A DNA stretch of 64,000 nt from Opacimonas viscosa (GCF_024199005.1 NZ_JANATA010000013.1:26467-90466); one strand, 5' to 3'. Shown: positions 10,047 through 19,214, numbered from the stretch's first letter. Numbers and translations are program-made. The notes: generated by a model from the sequence alone, not told the origin.

Positions 10047-10072
10047 CTAGCCTTGTAAAGCAAGGCCTATAC

Positions 10073-10153
10073 AAAAAGCCCATTGTTAAATCGCTACACT
10101 ATGCATGACAAAGCATGTTTTACATAGATAGGGACATTAACAATGGGCTTTTT
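10073..10153. terminator. Long-stem hairpin after glnB, probable bidirectional terminator
   Basis: A perfect 17-bp inverted repeat (AAAAAGCCCATTGTTAA at 10073-10089 with its complement at 10137-10153) encloses a 47-nt loop that can itself fold (CTATG/CATAG around a small CATG stem). The distal arm runs into a T tract, so it can end glnB transcription; the A-run on the other side would serve the convergent slyD. A smaller hairpin GCCTTG/CAAGGC lies at 10050-10066, just after the glnB stop. The size of the loop is unusual for a simple terminator. Confidence 0.7.
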
Positions 10154-10184
10154 TTGTGAGTATAAACCGTGTTTTAGGCTAGTA

Positions 10185-10203
10185 TGGTCTATTTTCTAGA
10201 CCA
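10185..10203 (-). terminator. Short hairpin downstream of slyD
   Basis: A 7-bp perfect stem TGGTCTA/TAGACCA with a five-base loop lies ten bases beyond the slyD stop codon. No T tract follows on the minus strand, so it may stabilise the 3' end and leave termination to the larger hairpin at 10073-10153. Confidence 0.4.
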
Positions 10204-10213
10204 CACAAACCTT

Positions 10214-10699
10214 TTAGTGATCGTGTCCACAACCGCCCGGTGCATGGGCATGTCCGTGAGCGATTTCTTCATCAGTCGCTGCGCGTACATCTAAAATTTC
10301 AACATCGAATTTTAATTCAACACCTGCCAATGGATGATTACCATCTACCACCACTTCTTCTTCTGTAGCATCAATGACCATTACGGTTTGTTCACCGTCG
10401 TCGGTTTGGGCACGAAATGTCATCCCAACGTTGACTTCGTTATCACCGAATAACGTTTTTGGTACGGTTTGCACTAACTGTTCATGACGCTCGCCATAAG
10501 CATTTTCCGGTGACACTTCAATTTCATACTTATCACCAACCGTTTTACCCAGTAATGAATCTTCTAAACCTTTGATTAGGTATTGGCTTCCCTGAAGATG
10601 CATCATGGGCTCGCCCGAGCGAGAAGAATCGATTTCTGTACCGTCGGTAGTCGATACTGTGTAATGCATGGTGACAACTGTATTTTGAGCAATGTTCAT
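10214..10699 (-). CDS. slyD: FKBP-type peptidyl-prolyl isomerase, SlyD-like
   Basis: Cytosolic prolyl isomerase and chaperone of 161 aa. The FKBP core (VTMHYTVSTTDGTEIDSS ... PLAGVELKFDVEILDV) is interrupted by the insert-in-flap chaperone domain (roughly 75-125), the SlyD arrangement. The C-terminus is rich in histidine with one cysteine (HGHAHAPGGCGHDH), as in metal-binding SlyD tails, although shorter than in E. coli. This tail separates it from SlpA/FkpB. It lies 17 bases after ygfZ on the same strand, so they may be cotranscribed. In E. coli SlyD delivers nickel to hydrogenase; no hydrogenase genes are in this window. Confidence 0.88.
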   Translation of the reverse strand: MNIAQNTVVTMHYTVSTTDGTEIDSSRSGEPMMHLQGSQYLIKGLEDSLLGKTVGDKYEIEVSPENAYGERHEQLVQTVPKTLFGDNEVNVGMTFRAQTDDGEQTVMVIDATEEEVVVDGNHPLAGVELKFDVEILDVRAATDEEIAHGHAHAPGGCGHDH

Positions 10700-10716
10700 G
10701 GTGCGCGCGTTCCTGT

Positions 10717-11643
10717 CTAATCTTCTAAAGTGTAAGGTAGAGGTTTAATCTTAAAAATAACCTCTGGTTGTTCTTTTAACCTAAGCGGTGTAGCAGTTTC
10801 GATATCGTTGGGTAAAACGGCGAATACCCAATTTTCTTCAGCTAGCCCTGCGGAAGTTAAAACTTGTCCAGCGCGACGCCAATTTTCACCTAACTGTTGC
10901 TCTATAATGGCACCAACTGGAATATTTGTCACCTCTGAGCTATGTAAAATATAGCCGGCACGTTTATTTTTACCTAAATACTTGGTTCTAGCGACCACTT
11001 CTTGGCCCATATAACAGCCTTTGGTAAAGTCGATCGCACCGGGTAAAGCTTGGAGGTTCAACATCTGTGGCACAAATTCACCACTGGTTACCGCTTGGAT
11101 GCTGCCAATCCCGTCGCAGATATTTAAGGCTTCCCAAACATGACTACCTGAGCTTAATTCGTGATCGACTGATTTATAAGCAATCAAATAACGTGAATGT
11201 GTGCCAGCAAAACCGATTACAATAGTATCTTCATTTTTGGCTGGATCTTTATCAACATTTAATGTCGAAAATATGTTCGATTCGGGTAATGCCCCGACAA
11301 CCGCATATTCATCGGATACATCGGTGATGGTAACTTTTGAAAAAACGCCATATTTTTTTAATTCAGCCAATGATTTTTCGGTCGCTGATTGATGCATAAA
11401 TAAAAACAGACCGTCATGAGCGCGAAATGCCAAGAACATACTCCACATTTTGCCTTTAAAATCACAATGCGCCCCAAACGTGTGTTCACCTATGGCTAAG
11501 GTTTCAACATTACAGGTGACTTGTCCCTGGATATAGCTAATCGCATCGTCACCGGTGACAGAGATGACTGATAAATGTGTCAGTTCAGCGTCCCAAGTCG
11601 GACTGAGCTCTGACAATAAAGGGGGAATGGTTGCAACCGTCAT
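10717..11643 (-). CDS. ygfZ: tRNA-modifying / Fe-S maintenance protein YgfZ
   Basis: Folate-binding protein of the aminomethyltransferase (GcvT-like) family, 308 aa, that supports activity of certain Fe-S enzymes such as MiaB. The hallmark KGCYxGQE motif is at 208-215 (KGCYMGQEVVARTKYLG), with the essential cysteine present. It is divergent from sdhE, as in E. coli where ygfZ and ygfY (sdhE) are neighbours. Length is slightly below the E. coli protein (326 aa). Assignment is firm. Confidence 0.92.
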   Translation of the reverse strand: MTVATIPPLLSELSPTWDAELTHLSVISVTGDDAISYIQGQVTCNVETLAIGEHTFGAHCDFKGKMWSMFLAFRAHDGLFLFMHQSATEKSLAELKKYGVFSKVTITDVSDEYAVVGALPESNIFSTLNVDKDPAKNEDTIVIGFAGTHSRYLIAYKSVDHELSSGSHVWEALNICDGIGSIQAVTSGEFVPQMLNLQALPGAIDFTKGCYMGQEVVARTKYLGKNKRAGYILHSSEVTNIPVGAIIEQQLGENWRRAGQVLTSAGLAEENWVFAVLPNDIETATPLRLKEQPEVIFKIKPLPYTLED

Positions 11644-11761
11644 ATTTTTTCCTTACATCGTTACATGTCTTAAGACTATTCAATTATAAAGAACAGCTGA
11701 TTTTTTGATGGATTTGATTATAATATCTTTAAATTACGTTATCGACTCAAGAGAAGCAAAC

Positions 11762-12013
11762 ATGTTTACAGAAAAACGCTTAAATCGTCTTAAATGGGCC
11801 TGCCGCAGAGGCATGTTGGAGTTAGACGTATTGTTTTTGCCCTTCGTGTTAGAAGCGTTTGATGATTTAAGTTATGCTCAACAAGAGACCTTTGAGCGTT
11901 TATTGACCTGTGACGACCCTGATTTATTCGCTTGGTTTATGGGACATCAAAAATGCGACGACCCTGCTTTGGCTGAAATGGTGGATAACGTATTACACCG
12001 AGTTAAAGTATAA
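11762..12013 (+). CDS. sdhE: FAD assembly factor SdhE
   Basis: Small protein (83 aa) that promotes covalent flavinylation of succinate dehydrogenase and fumarate reductase flavoprotein subunits. The conserved RGMLE motif (RGxxE) is at 16-20 and the C-terminal CDDPDLFAWFMG segment is typical. I start at ATG 11762, preceded by AGAGAAG, because the longer in-frame extension lacks family similarity. No sdh genes are in the window. The next gene begins directly after its stop codon, as ygfX does after sdhE in enterobacteria. Confidence 0.93.
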   Translation: MFTEKRLNRLKWACRRGMLELDVLFLPFVLEAFDDLSYAQQETFERLLTCDDPDLFAWFMGHQKCDDPALAEMVDNVLHRVKV

Positions 12014-12586
12014 ATGATACGGGCAGTCCTCAAATCGAGCACTGCTTTTTTTTACTCTTTCTTACTTCCTTTACTACAATCCTTTCTGTCAGCCTTTGGT
12101 GCCTCATCGTCCCAATTGTTGTTACTCAAAAGACGCCAACGTTTGTTACAAATGGTGCTATTGTCAGAAGACCAACCCAGAGCACTTGCGCAGAAAACCC
12201 CTTTTACTATCTATGTCCTAGCTTGGCAGAAACATACATTCCCTTTTGTTGAGCGAAACGCTCGGCAAACTATACGAGTATATCGTTGCGGGTATAGCCA
12301 AGTCGTGTTGGTTGATTTAGCCGGGGAATACTTTTACATCGCTCCAAGTTCGAGGTGCGCTAGGTTGTTTACCTATCTAAAATTGGTACCTTTTAGCCCA
12401 AACCCTAATAAAACCAAAATAAAACAGCCGCAATCGCTGGCGAAACCAACCACGTTATTGACCTGGGTGCTTGCAAGATGGTCGAGACCTAAGCCACAAT
12501 TCTTCACTATTTGGTGTTGGCAATTTAAGCACAATCAGCAACGTCGTTTGGCGTATTTTATCCGGCATGCTATGGTTTGTGGATAA
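12014..12586 (+). CDS. Hypothetical protein in the YgfX position (divergent YgfX-like?)
   Basis: A 190-aa basic protein whose ATG abuts the sdhE stop. In many gammaproteobacteria sdhE is followed by ygfX (cptA), a small membrane protein, and this gene has that place. It has one clear N-terminal hydrophobic stretch (about 11-29) and ends with an FTIWCWQF-(x)5-RRLAYFIRHA segment that recalls the RRLR-type C-terminus of YgfX proteins. It is longer than E. coli YgfX (135 aa) and has only one obvious membrane segment. Residues 130-145 are a Lys/Pro/Asn-rich linker. The relation to YgfX is inferred mainly from position. Confidence 0.55.
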   Translation: MIRAVLKSSTAFFYSFLLPLLQSFLSAFGASSSQLLLLKRRQRLLQMVLLSEDQPRALAQKTPFTIYVLAWQKHTFPFVERNARQTIRVYRCGYSQVVLVDLAGEYFYIAPSSRCARLFTYLKLVPFSPNPNKTKIKQPQSLAKPTTLLTWVLARWSRPKPQFFTIWCWQFKHNQQRRLAYFIRHAMVCG

Positions 12587-12607
12587 TAACAACAAAAAGT
12601 ACAACCG

Positions 12608-13627
12608 ATGTTTAAACTCTTATTTAAAAAAACACACCCAGACGTCAGTAAAGGACGAGTAGAGCCTGTTTTACCTGATATCGCTGTGCATACAGAGATT
12701 GATTTCACCGCTCAAGCAGCACAGCTTGATCGTTACCATGCGATGACCCAATGGCCACAGCTGTTTTCAGATATTGTGCATCCAGCATATTTAGCCATGC
12801 GAGCTTTGACCTTGCAAGCCCCCTTAATTAGTGATCCAAAGCAGCCTTTTGCTGGTCTAGGTTTGGTCCATATGGGCAATAAAATGCACTATACCCGCAT
12901 GTTAAAAAGGTCTGAAAAAATCACGTTATCTTGTGCTTTTGGACAGCTTTGGGACCATAAATTAGGCTGGGTGTTTTCTGTTAATAGTCGTGCATATGCA
13001 GTGGCTGATCCGGATACCTCACTGCTGGAGCTAGAAAGCCACTATCTATATCGGCAAAAACGCAAACCGGAACAATGTCATCTGCCGCAGTATTGCCCTA
13101 ATAAGATCCCCTTTATGCAGTTTGCCTCTCAGAGCCTGCCACTGAAGATTGCAGCGACGGGGACTACAAGTCAGCAAACAAGCGAGAAAATTACCATAGA
13201 TAACCGTATGGCTAGAAGCTATGCACATTTGTCAGGCGATTATAATCCCATCCATTTGTTTACTTGGACGGCGCGTTTGTTTGGCTTTAAACAACCGATT
13301 ATTCATGGAATGTGGACCAAGGCTCGAGTACTTAGTACATGGTTTAGTCACCAAAAAACGTTTGCTGTGAATCAGCCTTGTACAATTGATGTCCAGTTCA
13401 TGCGTTTTATTAGCCTACCCAATGCGTTTACCGTCCATGCGGTTCAGGTGGTCAAATCCACATCGGATGAAGCGATATCTCAGGGCGAACAGGGGCCACC
13501 AACAACGTATCTTGCTGGGATGCCTGTAGCTTGGTCAAAAGATCTGAGCCCAGCACAAGTCACACAAGACACAGCAGGTACAGAAATAGAACCGCACAAA
13601 CCTTTTATCCAGGTGAGTATTCGTTGA
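12608..13627 (+). CDS. MaoC-like hot-dog dehydratase domain protein
   Basis: 339-aa cytosolic protein whose C-terminal half carries the R-hydratase signature of the MaoC family: LSGDYNPIHLF (near 207) followed by ARLFGFKQPIIHGMWT, with the catalytic Asp and His in place. The N-terminal half (about 60-175) may be a degenerate second hot-dog domain, the layout of double hot-dog hydratases. Such proteins hydrate enoyl-CoA or enoyl-ACP. The substrate is unknown. There is no good ribosome site before the ATG. It converges on the TSUP gene. It follows the sdhE pair on the same strand, but the link may be only positional. Confidence 0.8.
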   Translation: MFKLLFKKTHPDVSKGRVEPVLPDIAVHTEIDFTAQAAQLDRYHAMTQWPQLFSDIVHPAYLAMRALTLQAPLISDPKQPFAGLGLVHMGNKMHYTRMLKRSEKITLSCAFGQLWDHKLGWVFSVNSRAYAVADPDTSLLELESHYLYRQKRKPEQCHLPQYCPNKIPFMQFASQSLPLKIAATGTTSQQTSEKITIDNRMARSYAHLSGDYNPIHLFTWTARLFGFKQPIIHGMWTKARVLSTWFSHQKTFAVNQPCTIDVQFMRFISLPNAFTVHAVQVVKSTSDEAISQGEQGPPTTYLAGMPVAWSKDLSPAQVTQDTAGTEIEPHKPFIQVSIR

Positions 13628-13678
13628 TAACGTTACTTTTGCTGGAGGTTCGCGCTACCGATGGTGAAATCTTGGGAC

Positions 13679-14461
13679 TCAAGCATATACATCATAGAAA
13701 AAATAGGCAGTTAGACATACGCTGACAATACCTATGATATGTTTGATGAGTTGTGGGTTTACACGCTTTGAATACAAAGAAGCAAAGTAGGTGCCGATGA
13801 CCGAACCGACCAATACAATGCCTCCGGCGTACCAAGCAATGGCATCATTGGCAATAAAGACAATGATGGAGAAGATTGAAATGACACTGCTCAACCACAG
13901 TTTTATCCCATTCATAAAGTGGATGTGGGTATAACCCAAGAGGCTCATACAACTGAGTATCACAATACCAAGTCCAGCATTAAAATAGCCACCATAGACA
14001 GAGACACCGAACATAAGTAAATAGGTGGCGCCCCATACGCCCCAAGTTTTCAGACGACCATTTGCGCGGGTGGATTGAGCAAAGTGCTGAGCTAGAAATG
14101 CGTTAAGTCTAGGGCCTAGAAAAAATAACACAGTAGCAATGAGCATAAGCCAAGGGATCAGATTGGCAAAGATTGTTGCATCGGTACTCAATAATAAATA
14201 GCCACCAGCTAAACCACCTAACAATCCGACGATAGAAAAACCAATGACGATCGCCTTCTCGGCCAACAGTTCTTTGCGAAAAGCAAAACTCCCACTGAGA
14301 TAACCACCGCAAGCTGAAAACGTATTCGTTGCGTTGGCTATAACTGGCGGTAAGCCAGCGAACAAGAGCGCAGGAAATGATATAAAGCTCCCGCCACCCG
14401 CAATGGCATTGACGCCACCTGAAAGGAGTCCTGCGAGAAACAAAAAGAGCAGTTCGAACAT
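13679..14461 (-). CDS. TSUP-family (TauE/SafE) membrane permease
   Basis: 260-aa inner-membrane protein of the sulfite exporter TauE/SafE family. It shows the N-terminal repeat signature GLLSGGVNAIAGGGSFISFPALL and about eight hydrophobic segments, with a second repeat starting around GGYFNAGLGIVIL. Members export or import small sulfur-containing or organic anions; the substrate here cannot be told. It lies 60 bases after nadB in the same direction and may share its transcript, but has no evident functional link to NAD synthesis. Confidence 0.88.
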   Translation of the reverse strand: MFELLFLFLAGLLSGGVNAIAGGGSFISFPALLFAGLPPVIANATNTFSACGGYLSGSFAFRKELLAEKAIVIGFSIVGLLGGLAGGYLLLSTDATIFANLIPWLMLIATVLFFLGPRLNAFLAQHFAQSTRANGRLKTWGVWGATYLLMFGVSVYGGYFNAGLGIVILSCMSLLGYTHIHFMNGIKLWLSSVISIFSIIVFIANDAIAWYAGGIVLVGSVIGTYFASLYSKRVNPQLIKHIIGIVSVCLTAYFFYDVYA

Positions 14462-14521
14462 ATAATGCAGTGCCTAAAAAAAATGATGCAAAACAAAACA
14501 ACAACCTTAAAGAAGTGGTGT

Positions 14522-16123
14522 CTATTCAACCCAGCCCAGTTCTTTGGATAATATCGTGGGTCCTGATTCAGGCAACATGTCTGGGTAATCCAGGTTGTAG
14601 TGCAAACCTCGGGACTCTTTTCGCTGCATCGCACACAGTACGATCAAGCGCGCCACGGTGACCAAATTACGCAACTCTAAAAGGTTGTTACTGACTCTAA
14701 AGTTGGCGTAGTAATCGTGGATCTCTAATTGCAACAACTCGATTCTGCGCAAAGCTCGTTCCAAACGTTTATCTGTCCGCACGATACCTACATAATCCCA
14801 CATACACAAACGCAACTCATGCCAATTGTGTTGGATAATGACTTCTTCATCTGAGTCGATGACTTGACTCTCATCCCAAGGGTAAATCACTTCATCAGGC
14901 ACAGGGGAATCTAAGCGACCAATAATATCAATCGCCGCCGAACGTGCATATACGACACATTCTAATAAAGAGTTACTGGCCATGCGATTGGCGCCATGCA
15001 GACCGGTATAAGCAACCTCACCAATCGCATATACGTTATGTAGATCCGTGCGGGCAAATTGGTCAGTGACGACACCACCACAACTATAATGCGCTGCTGG
15101 AACTATAGGAATTGGTTGTTGCGTGATATCGATTCCTAATGAGCGACATTTGCGATAAATATTGGGGAAGTGTTTGACAATAAAATCAGCAGGTTTATGG
15201 GAAATGTCCAAAAACATACAATCAGCACCCAGACGTTTCATTTCATAATCAATCGCTCTGGCCACGATATCTCTGGGTGCTAAATCACCGCGCTCATCAA
15301 ATTTATGCATAAAGGGCGTACCATCCGGATGGATGAGCTTGGCACCTTCGCCACGCAACGCTTCGGTGATTAAAAAGTTGCCAGCATCTGGGTGGTAGAG
15401 GCAAGTTGGGTGAAATTGGTTGAACTCCATGTTAGCAACCGAGCAACCAGCACGCCATGCCATAGCAATTCCATCACCTGAAGCAACATCAGGATTTGAG
15501 GTATATTGATAAACTTTACTCGCACCGCCTGTGGCTAATACCACAATCTTACTTTTTATCGCATCTACGGCGTTGTTTTTACGATTTAAAATATACGCAC
15601 CTAATACGGCTTTTTCATCGTTATTAGAACGGATCAGGTCAATCGCATTATATTTTTCAAAAACATGGATGTTGGGGTGTTGGAGTACCGCGTCAACGAG
15701 GGTAACTTGAACTGCTTCACCGGTAGCATCAGCAGAATGCAGGATGCGTCGGTGGCTATGTCCCCCTTCTTGGGTGAGGTGATATTCAGCATCTTTGCCA
15801 TGCTCATCACGGCGATCAAAGGGCATCCCTAACTGGATCAGCCATTCCATCGCGTCTTTGGCATTTTCAGCGGTAAAGCGCACCGCAGCTTCTTCACAGA
15901 GTCCAGCACCTGCAATGAGGGTGTCTTGGACATGCGAATCAACGGTATCTTTTTCATCAAAAACAGCGGCAATCCCACCTTGGGCATAGCGGGTTGAGCC
16001 TTCACGCATATCAGATTTGCTCAGGACAATCACTTGGCAATGGTCAGCAATACTCAATGCTAAGCTTAGGCCTGCTGCACCGCTACCAATTATCAAAACA
16101 TCACAATTATGTTGCACACTCAC
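14522..16123 (-). CDS. nadB: L-aspartate oxidase
   Basis: First enzyme of de novo NAD synthesis; this FAD enzyme oxidises L-aspartate to iminoaspartate. The 533-aa protein starts with the dinucleotide-binding motif IGSGAAGLS (12-20), followed by [25 protein letters not shown] and [14 protein letters not shown] segments (here [15 protein letters not shown]) of the family. Length matches E. coli NadB (540 aa). It is divergent from rpoE, the arrangement found in E. coli and most relatives. nadE is nearby; nadA and nadC are not in this window. Confidence 0.96.
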   Translation of the reverse strand: MSVQHNCDVLIIGSGAAGLSLALSIADHCQVIVLSKSDMREGSTRYAQGGIAAVFDEKDTVDSHVQDTLIAGAGLCEEAAVRFTAENAKDAMEWLIQLGMPFDRRDEHGKDAEYHLTQEGGHSHRRILHSADATGEAVQVTLVDAVLQHPNIHVFEKYNAIDLIRSNNDEKAVLGAYILNRKNNAVDAIKSKIVVLATGGASKVYQYTSNPDVASGDGIAMAWRAGCSVANMEFNQFHPTCLYHPDAGNFLITEALRGEGAKLIHPDGTPFMHKFDERGDLAPRDIVARAIDYEMKRLGADCMFLDISHKPADFIVKHFPNIYRKCRSLGIDITQQPIPIVPAAHYSCGGVVTDQFARTDLHNVYAIGEVAYTGLHGANRMASNSLLECVVYARSAAIDIIGRLDSPVPDEVIYPWDESQVIDSDEEVIIQHNWHELRLCMWDYVGIVRTDKRLERALRRIELLQLEIHDYYANFRVSNNLLELRNLVTVARLIVLCAMQRKESRGLHYNLDYPDMLPESGPTILSKELGWVE

Positions 16124-16246
16124 AATCGATTCCTCAACGGGTTATTTGCGCTGCATTTATAGGGCTAGCAAGGCTCGCAATATTAATGAAAACCCAATAA
16201 AACTCAAGTTTCTATTCACTTTACACAAAAAAAAACAAATAATATC

Positions 16247-16273
16247 GAACTAAATTATAAACATGCAGTCAAT
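16247..16273 (+). promoter_or_regulatory. Candidate sigma-E autoregulatory promoter of rpoE
   Basis: GAACTA (16247-16252), 16 bases, then TCAAT (16269-16273) fits the sigma-E pattern GAACTT-N16-TCTGA/TCAAA. It lies 65 bases before the rpoE start, where autoregulation is expected. The -10 match is imperfect. Confidence 0.45.
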
Positions 16274-16337
16274 AATAGTGCTCGCAGTAGCCTAGAAAGA
16301 ACAACAAAGACTAAATACTATGGGAGTGCAGGCTCGA

Positions 16338-16916
16338 ATGAGCGAGCAAATAACGGACCAGCAGTTGGTGGAAAAAGTCCAAAATGGTGATAAACAAGCC
16401 TACAATTTACTGGTGTTAAAATATCAAAACCGCGTGACAAATTTAGTCGCTCGGTATGTAAAAAACTCAGGTGATGTTGCGGATGTTACCCAAGAGGCAT
16501 TTATCAAGGCCTACCGCGCACTTCCGAATTTTCGTGGAGAAAGTGCTTTTTATACGTGGTTATATCGCATTGCGGTAAATAGTGCGAAAAACTATTTAGT
16601 ATCCCAATCACGTAAGCCGCCAGCAAATGATGTTGACGCAGATGAAGCAGAGTTTTATGAAGGTGGAGAAGTCTTACATGAAATGGCGTCTCCAGAGAAA
16701 AAACTATTAACGAAAGAGATTGAGACGGTATTACTAGGTGCAGTAGCAAAACTTCCCGAAGACTTACGGATGGCAATTACCTTGCGTGAAATGGAAGGCA
16801 TGAGTTATGAAGATATCGCAACGGTAATGGAATGTCCGGTGGGTACCGTTCGATCTAGAATATTTAGAGCACGAGAAGCAGTGGATAATGCTATTCGCCC
16901 TTTGTTGAATAGTTAG
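16338..16916 (+). CDS. rpoE: RNA polymerase sigma factor RpoE (sigma-E)
   Basis: ECF sigma factor for the envelope-stress response. 192 aa when started at the second ATG (MSEQITDQQLVEKVQNGD), which matches the N-terminus and length of E. coli RpoE (191 aa); an in-frame ATG 18 bases upstream is less likely. Region 2 (ARYVKNSGDVADVTQEAFIKAYRALPNFRG) and region 4 (YEDIATVMECPVGTVRSRIFRARE) are intact. It heads rpoE-rseA-rseB-rseC and is released when RseA is degraded by DegS and RseP. A candidate sigma-E promoter is upstream. Confidence 0.97.
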   Translation: MSEQITDQQLVEKVQNGDKQAYNLLVLKYQNRVTNLVARYVKNSGDVADVTQEAFIKAYRALPNFRGESAFYTWLYRIAVNSAKNYLVSQSRKPPANDVDADEAEFYEGGEVLHEMASPEKKLLTKEIETVLLGAVAKLPEDLRMAITLREMEGMSYEDIATVMECPVGTVRSRIFRAREAVDNAIRPLLNS

Positions 16917-17010
16917 GCGAAAGCACCGAAAAGGCTCCTTAAGTCTAAAAAGTGTACAAATTTTTATAAAATGATATATTGCTCGGTACGGGCATCTTAG
17001 GAATGTTAAT

Positions 17011-17583
17011 ATGAGTGACAGGCAAGAAAATTTATCTGCATTTGTCGATGGTGAATCAGCACAGTTTGATATAGACCAACTACAAAATGACAAGGAATTA
17101 CAAGCCAAGTGGCAAAACTACCATCTCTTGGGTGACACGCTACGTGGTGATGCTGTCATGGTTGCTGATACGTCAATTCTTGATGCTATTGCAGATGCCT
17201 TGGATGATGAGCCAACAATACTAGCACCACGCCGAAGCAAGCGTAAAACAGTATGGGACAATGTCGTCTCACTGAGTAAGCAGTCCTCTCAGTTTGCCGT
17301 CGCTGCAGGTGTCGCTGCTGTGATGATTTTAGGTGTACAGAGTTACAATACCGAACAAACACAGCCTTTTATGACCGCACCGACCTCAGGGCCTCAAGGT
17401 GGTTTGTCACCAGTGAGTTTGTCCCAATCTAGAACGATTGAAAATCCTAACCGTCAAGCGGTTGTTGAACAACGTAAGCGAATCAATGCGCTGCTTGTTG
17501 ACCACAAACAGCAAGTACGTCTCCAAGCTGTTTTGGATGAAACCACGGAACCTGAAACTGTCCCAGAAGGAAAGCCTAAGTAA
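17011..17583 (+). CDS. rseA: Anti-sigma-E factor RseA
   Basis: Single-pass inner-membrane anti-sigma factor of 190 aa. The cytoplasmic N-terminus (ENLSAFVDGES ... WQNYHLLGDTLRGD) is the RseA sigma-binding domain; one membrane helix lies at about 94-110 (FAVAAGVAAVMILGVQ); the rest is periplasmic. The tail differs from the E. coli DegS-cut region. It follows rpoE by 94 bases and its stop overlaps the rseB start by one base (TAATG), so RseA and RseB production is coupled. Confidence 0.93.
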   Translation: MSDRQENLSAFVDGESAQFDIDQLQNDKELQAKWQNYHLLGDTLRGDAVMVADTSILDAIADALDDEPTILAPRRSKRKTVWDNVVSLSKQSSQFAVAAGVAAVMILGVQSYNTEQTQPFMTAPTSGPQGGLSPVSLSQSRTIENPNRQAVVEQRKRINALLVDHKQQVRLQAVLDETTEPETVPEGKPK

Positions 17584-18686
17584 TGGGTTTACGCACTTTT
17601 CCAAGCGGCCTGTTACGGGCCGTTTTTGTTTGTAGTTTATATTTGACTTCGAGCACATTCGCATTTTCTGCTGTTAGTCAGGCATCCTCAGATAACTCTA
17701 TCGCAAAGCCACCTGCTGTCGTTGAAGCGAACGCTCAAGAAGTATTACTCAAAGTTTCTCATGCAGTAAATACACTCAATTATGAAGCTTCTTTGGTCGT
17801 ATTTCGCCCCGGTAGTGAGCCCGTCCCGTATATTTGGCGACATGGTATTTTACCCGATATGGCAGTCACAGAATCCGATCACGTGAACAGCTCGCCCAAA
17901 CCAAAAACGCTAGCTCCATCGACACCCACCAATAATACTGTTGAATATTTGAACAGTCTGAACGGACCGGGCGCACAAGTGGTACGGGTCGGAAATAAAG
18001 TGAGTTTCTTTGAAGCAGATAAGCCTGCTTTTGCTTTGCAACAATCACATATTCACGGTCCAATACCGCATAACTTAATCAGAAATCCCGCTGCTATATT
18101 TGCCGCTTATGATGTGGTTTTAGTTGGCAAAAGTCGGGTGACTGGCAAGGCAGCATTGCATTTTCGAGTGTTGAGTAAGGACGGTAGTCGTTACAGTTAT
18201 GCACTGTGGGTCGATAGTGAAACCTACCTTCCATTGAAGTTAAATACACTGACCTTGAAAGGCGAAGTATTAGAACAAGTGCAAGTGACGAATTTAGTGA
18301 TCACAGATTCAGTCCATGCTGATTTTCTAAAGTTGGAAGCTCAGCAATTACCCCAGGTTCGCCATATTAATCCTCCGAAAGAATTTGCCTTGAAATGGTC
18401 AATTACCTCTTTGCCGGTGGGGATGAAAGAAGTCAAACGCGATATTCATCGTTTGGCGATTACGGGTGAGTTAGTCGAGTATAAATTGCTCTCAGATGGG
18501 TTAGTAGATGTGTCGATTTATCTACAAAAAGCCGGTACTGTACCTCAGGATGATGTCTTGATTCGGAACCAATCAGAAACCTTTTTATCGCGGGTTAGGG
18601 ATGGCCTGCAGTTAACGGTTGTTGGCAAAATACCAGCCCCTACAGCGAACAAAATTATGGAAATGATTGCTCTGAGTAGTACCTAA
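17583..18686 (+). CDS. rseB: Sigma-E factor regulatory protein RseB (MucB)
   Basis: Periplasmic protein that shields RseA from DegS and senses mislocalised lipoproteins and LPS. 367 aa, with a signal peptide (about 1-30, ending SAVSQA). The MucB/RseB core is clear: the segment VVRVGNKVSFFE aligns with E. coli VVQRGNEISYFE, and SKDGSRYSYALWVDSETYLPLK is strongly conserved. It exceeds the E. coli protein (318 aa) mainly by a Ser/Thr/Pro/Lys-rich insertion of about 30 residues (near 98-127) that interrupts the N-terminal lipoprotein-like domain after WRHG. Start overlaps rseA. Confidence 0.93.
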   Translation: MGLRTFPSGLLRAVFVCSLYLTSSTFAFSAVSQASSDNSIAKPPAVVEANAQEVLLKVSHAVNTLNYEASLVVFRPGSEPVPYIWRHGILPDMAVTESDHVNSSPKPKTLAPSTPTNNTVEYLNSLNGPGAQVVRVGNKVSFFEADKPAFALQQSHIHGPIPHNLIRNPAAIFAAYDVVLVGKSRVTGKAALHFRVLSKDGSRYSYALWVDSETYLPLKLNTLTLKGEVLEQVQVTNLVITDSVHADFLKLEAQQLPQVRHINPPKEFALKWSITSLPVGMKEVKRDIHRLAITGELVEYKLLSDGLVDVSIYLQKAGTVPQDDVLIRNQSETFLSRVRDGLQLTVVGKIPAPTANKIMEMIALSST

Positions 18687-18698
18687 AGCAGGCCTGTC

Positions 18699-19214
18699 AT
18701 GATTGAAGAACGCGGAACGATTACAGCCATTACTGAGCTGCCTGATGGACAGACAGGCATCGAGGTACACACTTCGGTGAAAACGACGTGTGGCAGTTGT
18801 AGTGCAAAAAAATCATGCAGTACGAGCGTAATTGCGGAGCATTTTACTCCGCATAGTGATGCCTTGTATTTTACGACCGACCAAGCGGTGCAAGTAGGCC
18901 AATCTGTGACCTTAGGGATCCGAGAAGAGACCTTATTAAAAGCGTCATTTATGGTGTATATATTGCCTTTGTGCAGTTTTATTGGCACTTTTATGTTGGC
19001 CCAATGGGTATTTTCTCAAACCGTTCTGGATCATGAGTTATTCCACTTGTTATGTGCGGTGTTGAGCACATTAGGCTTACTTGTTTATGTCAGTCGTCAG
19101 ACGAAAAATAAGCACAATCAATACGCACCTAATCTATGTCATATTCTACCTGTACAACCTACAGCACAGTCTAGCGTCATAAAGGTGCAAGCAAGCACAC
19201 CAAAGTCTCAGTAA
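18699..19214 (+). CDS. rseC: SoxR-reducing/sigma-E operon protein RseC
   Basis: Inner-membrane protein of the RseC/MucC family, 171 aa, last gene of the sigma-E operon, 12 bases after rseB. Cytoplasmic cysteines CGSCSAKKSC (31, 34, 40) match the family's redox motif, and two membrane helices lie at about 85-107 and 112-131. In E. coli RseC takes part in reduction of SoxR with the Rsx complex. The C-terminal 40 residues are polar and variable. Confidence 0.9.
   Translation: MIEERGTITAITELPDGQTGIEVHTSVKTTCGSCSAKKSCSTSVIAEHFTPHSDALYFTTDQAVQVGQSVTLGIREETLLKASFMVYILPLCSFIGTFMLAQWVFSQTVLDHELFHLLCAVLSTLGLLVYVSRQTKNKHNQYAPNLCHILPVQPTAQSSVIKVQASTPKSQ

Noticed and set aside
11705..11761. Upstream in-frame extension of sdhE
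   Set aside because: The extension has no family similarity, and a ribosome site lies directly before ATG 11762.
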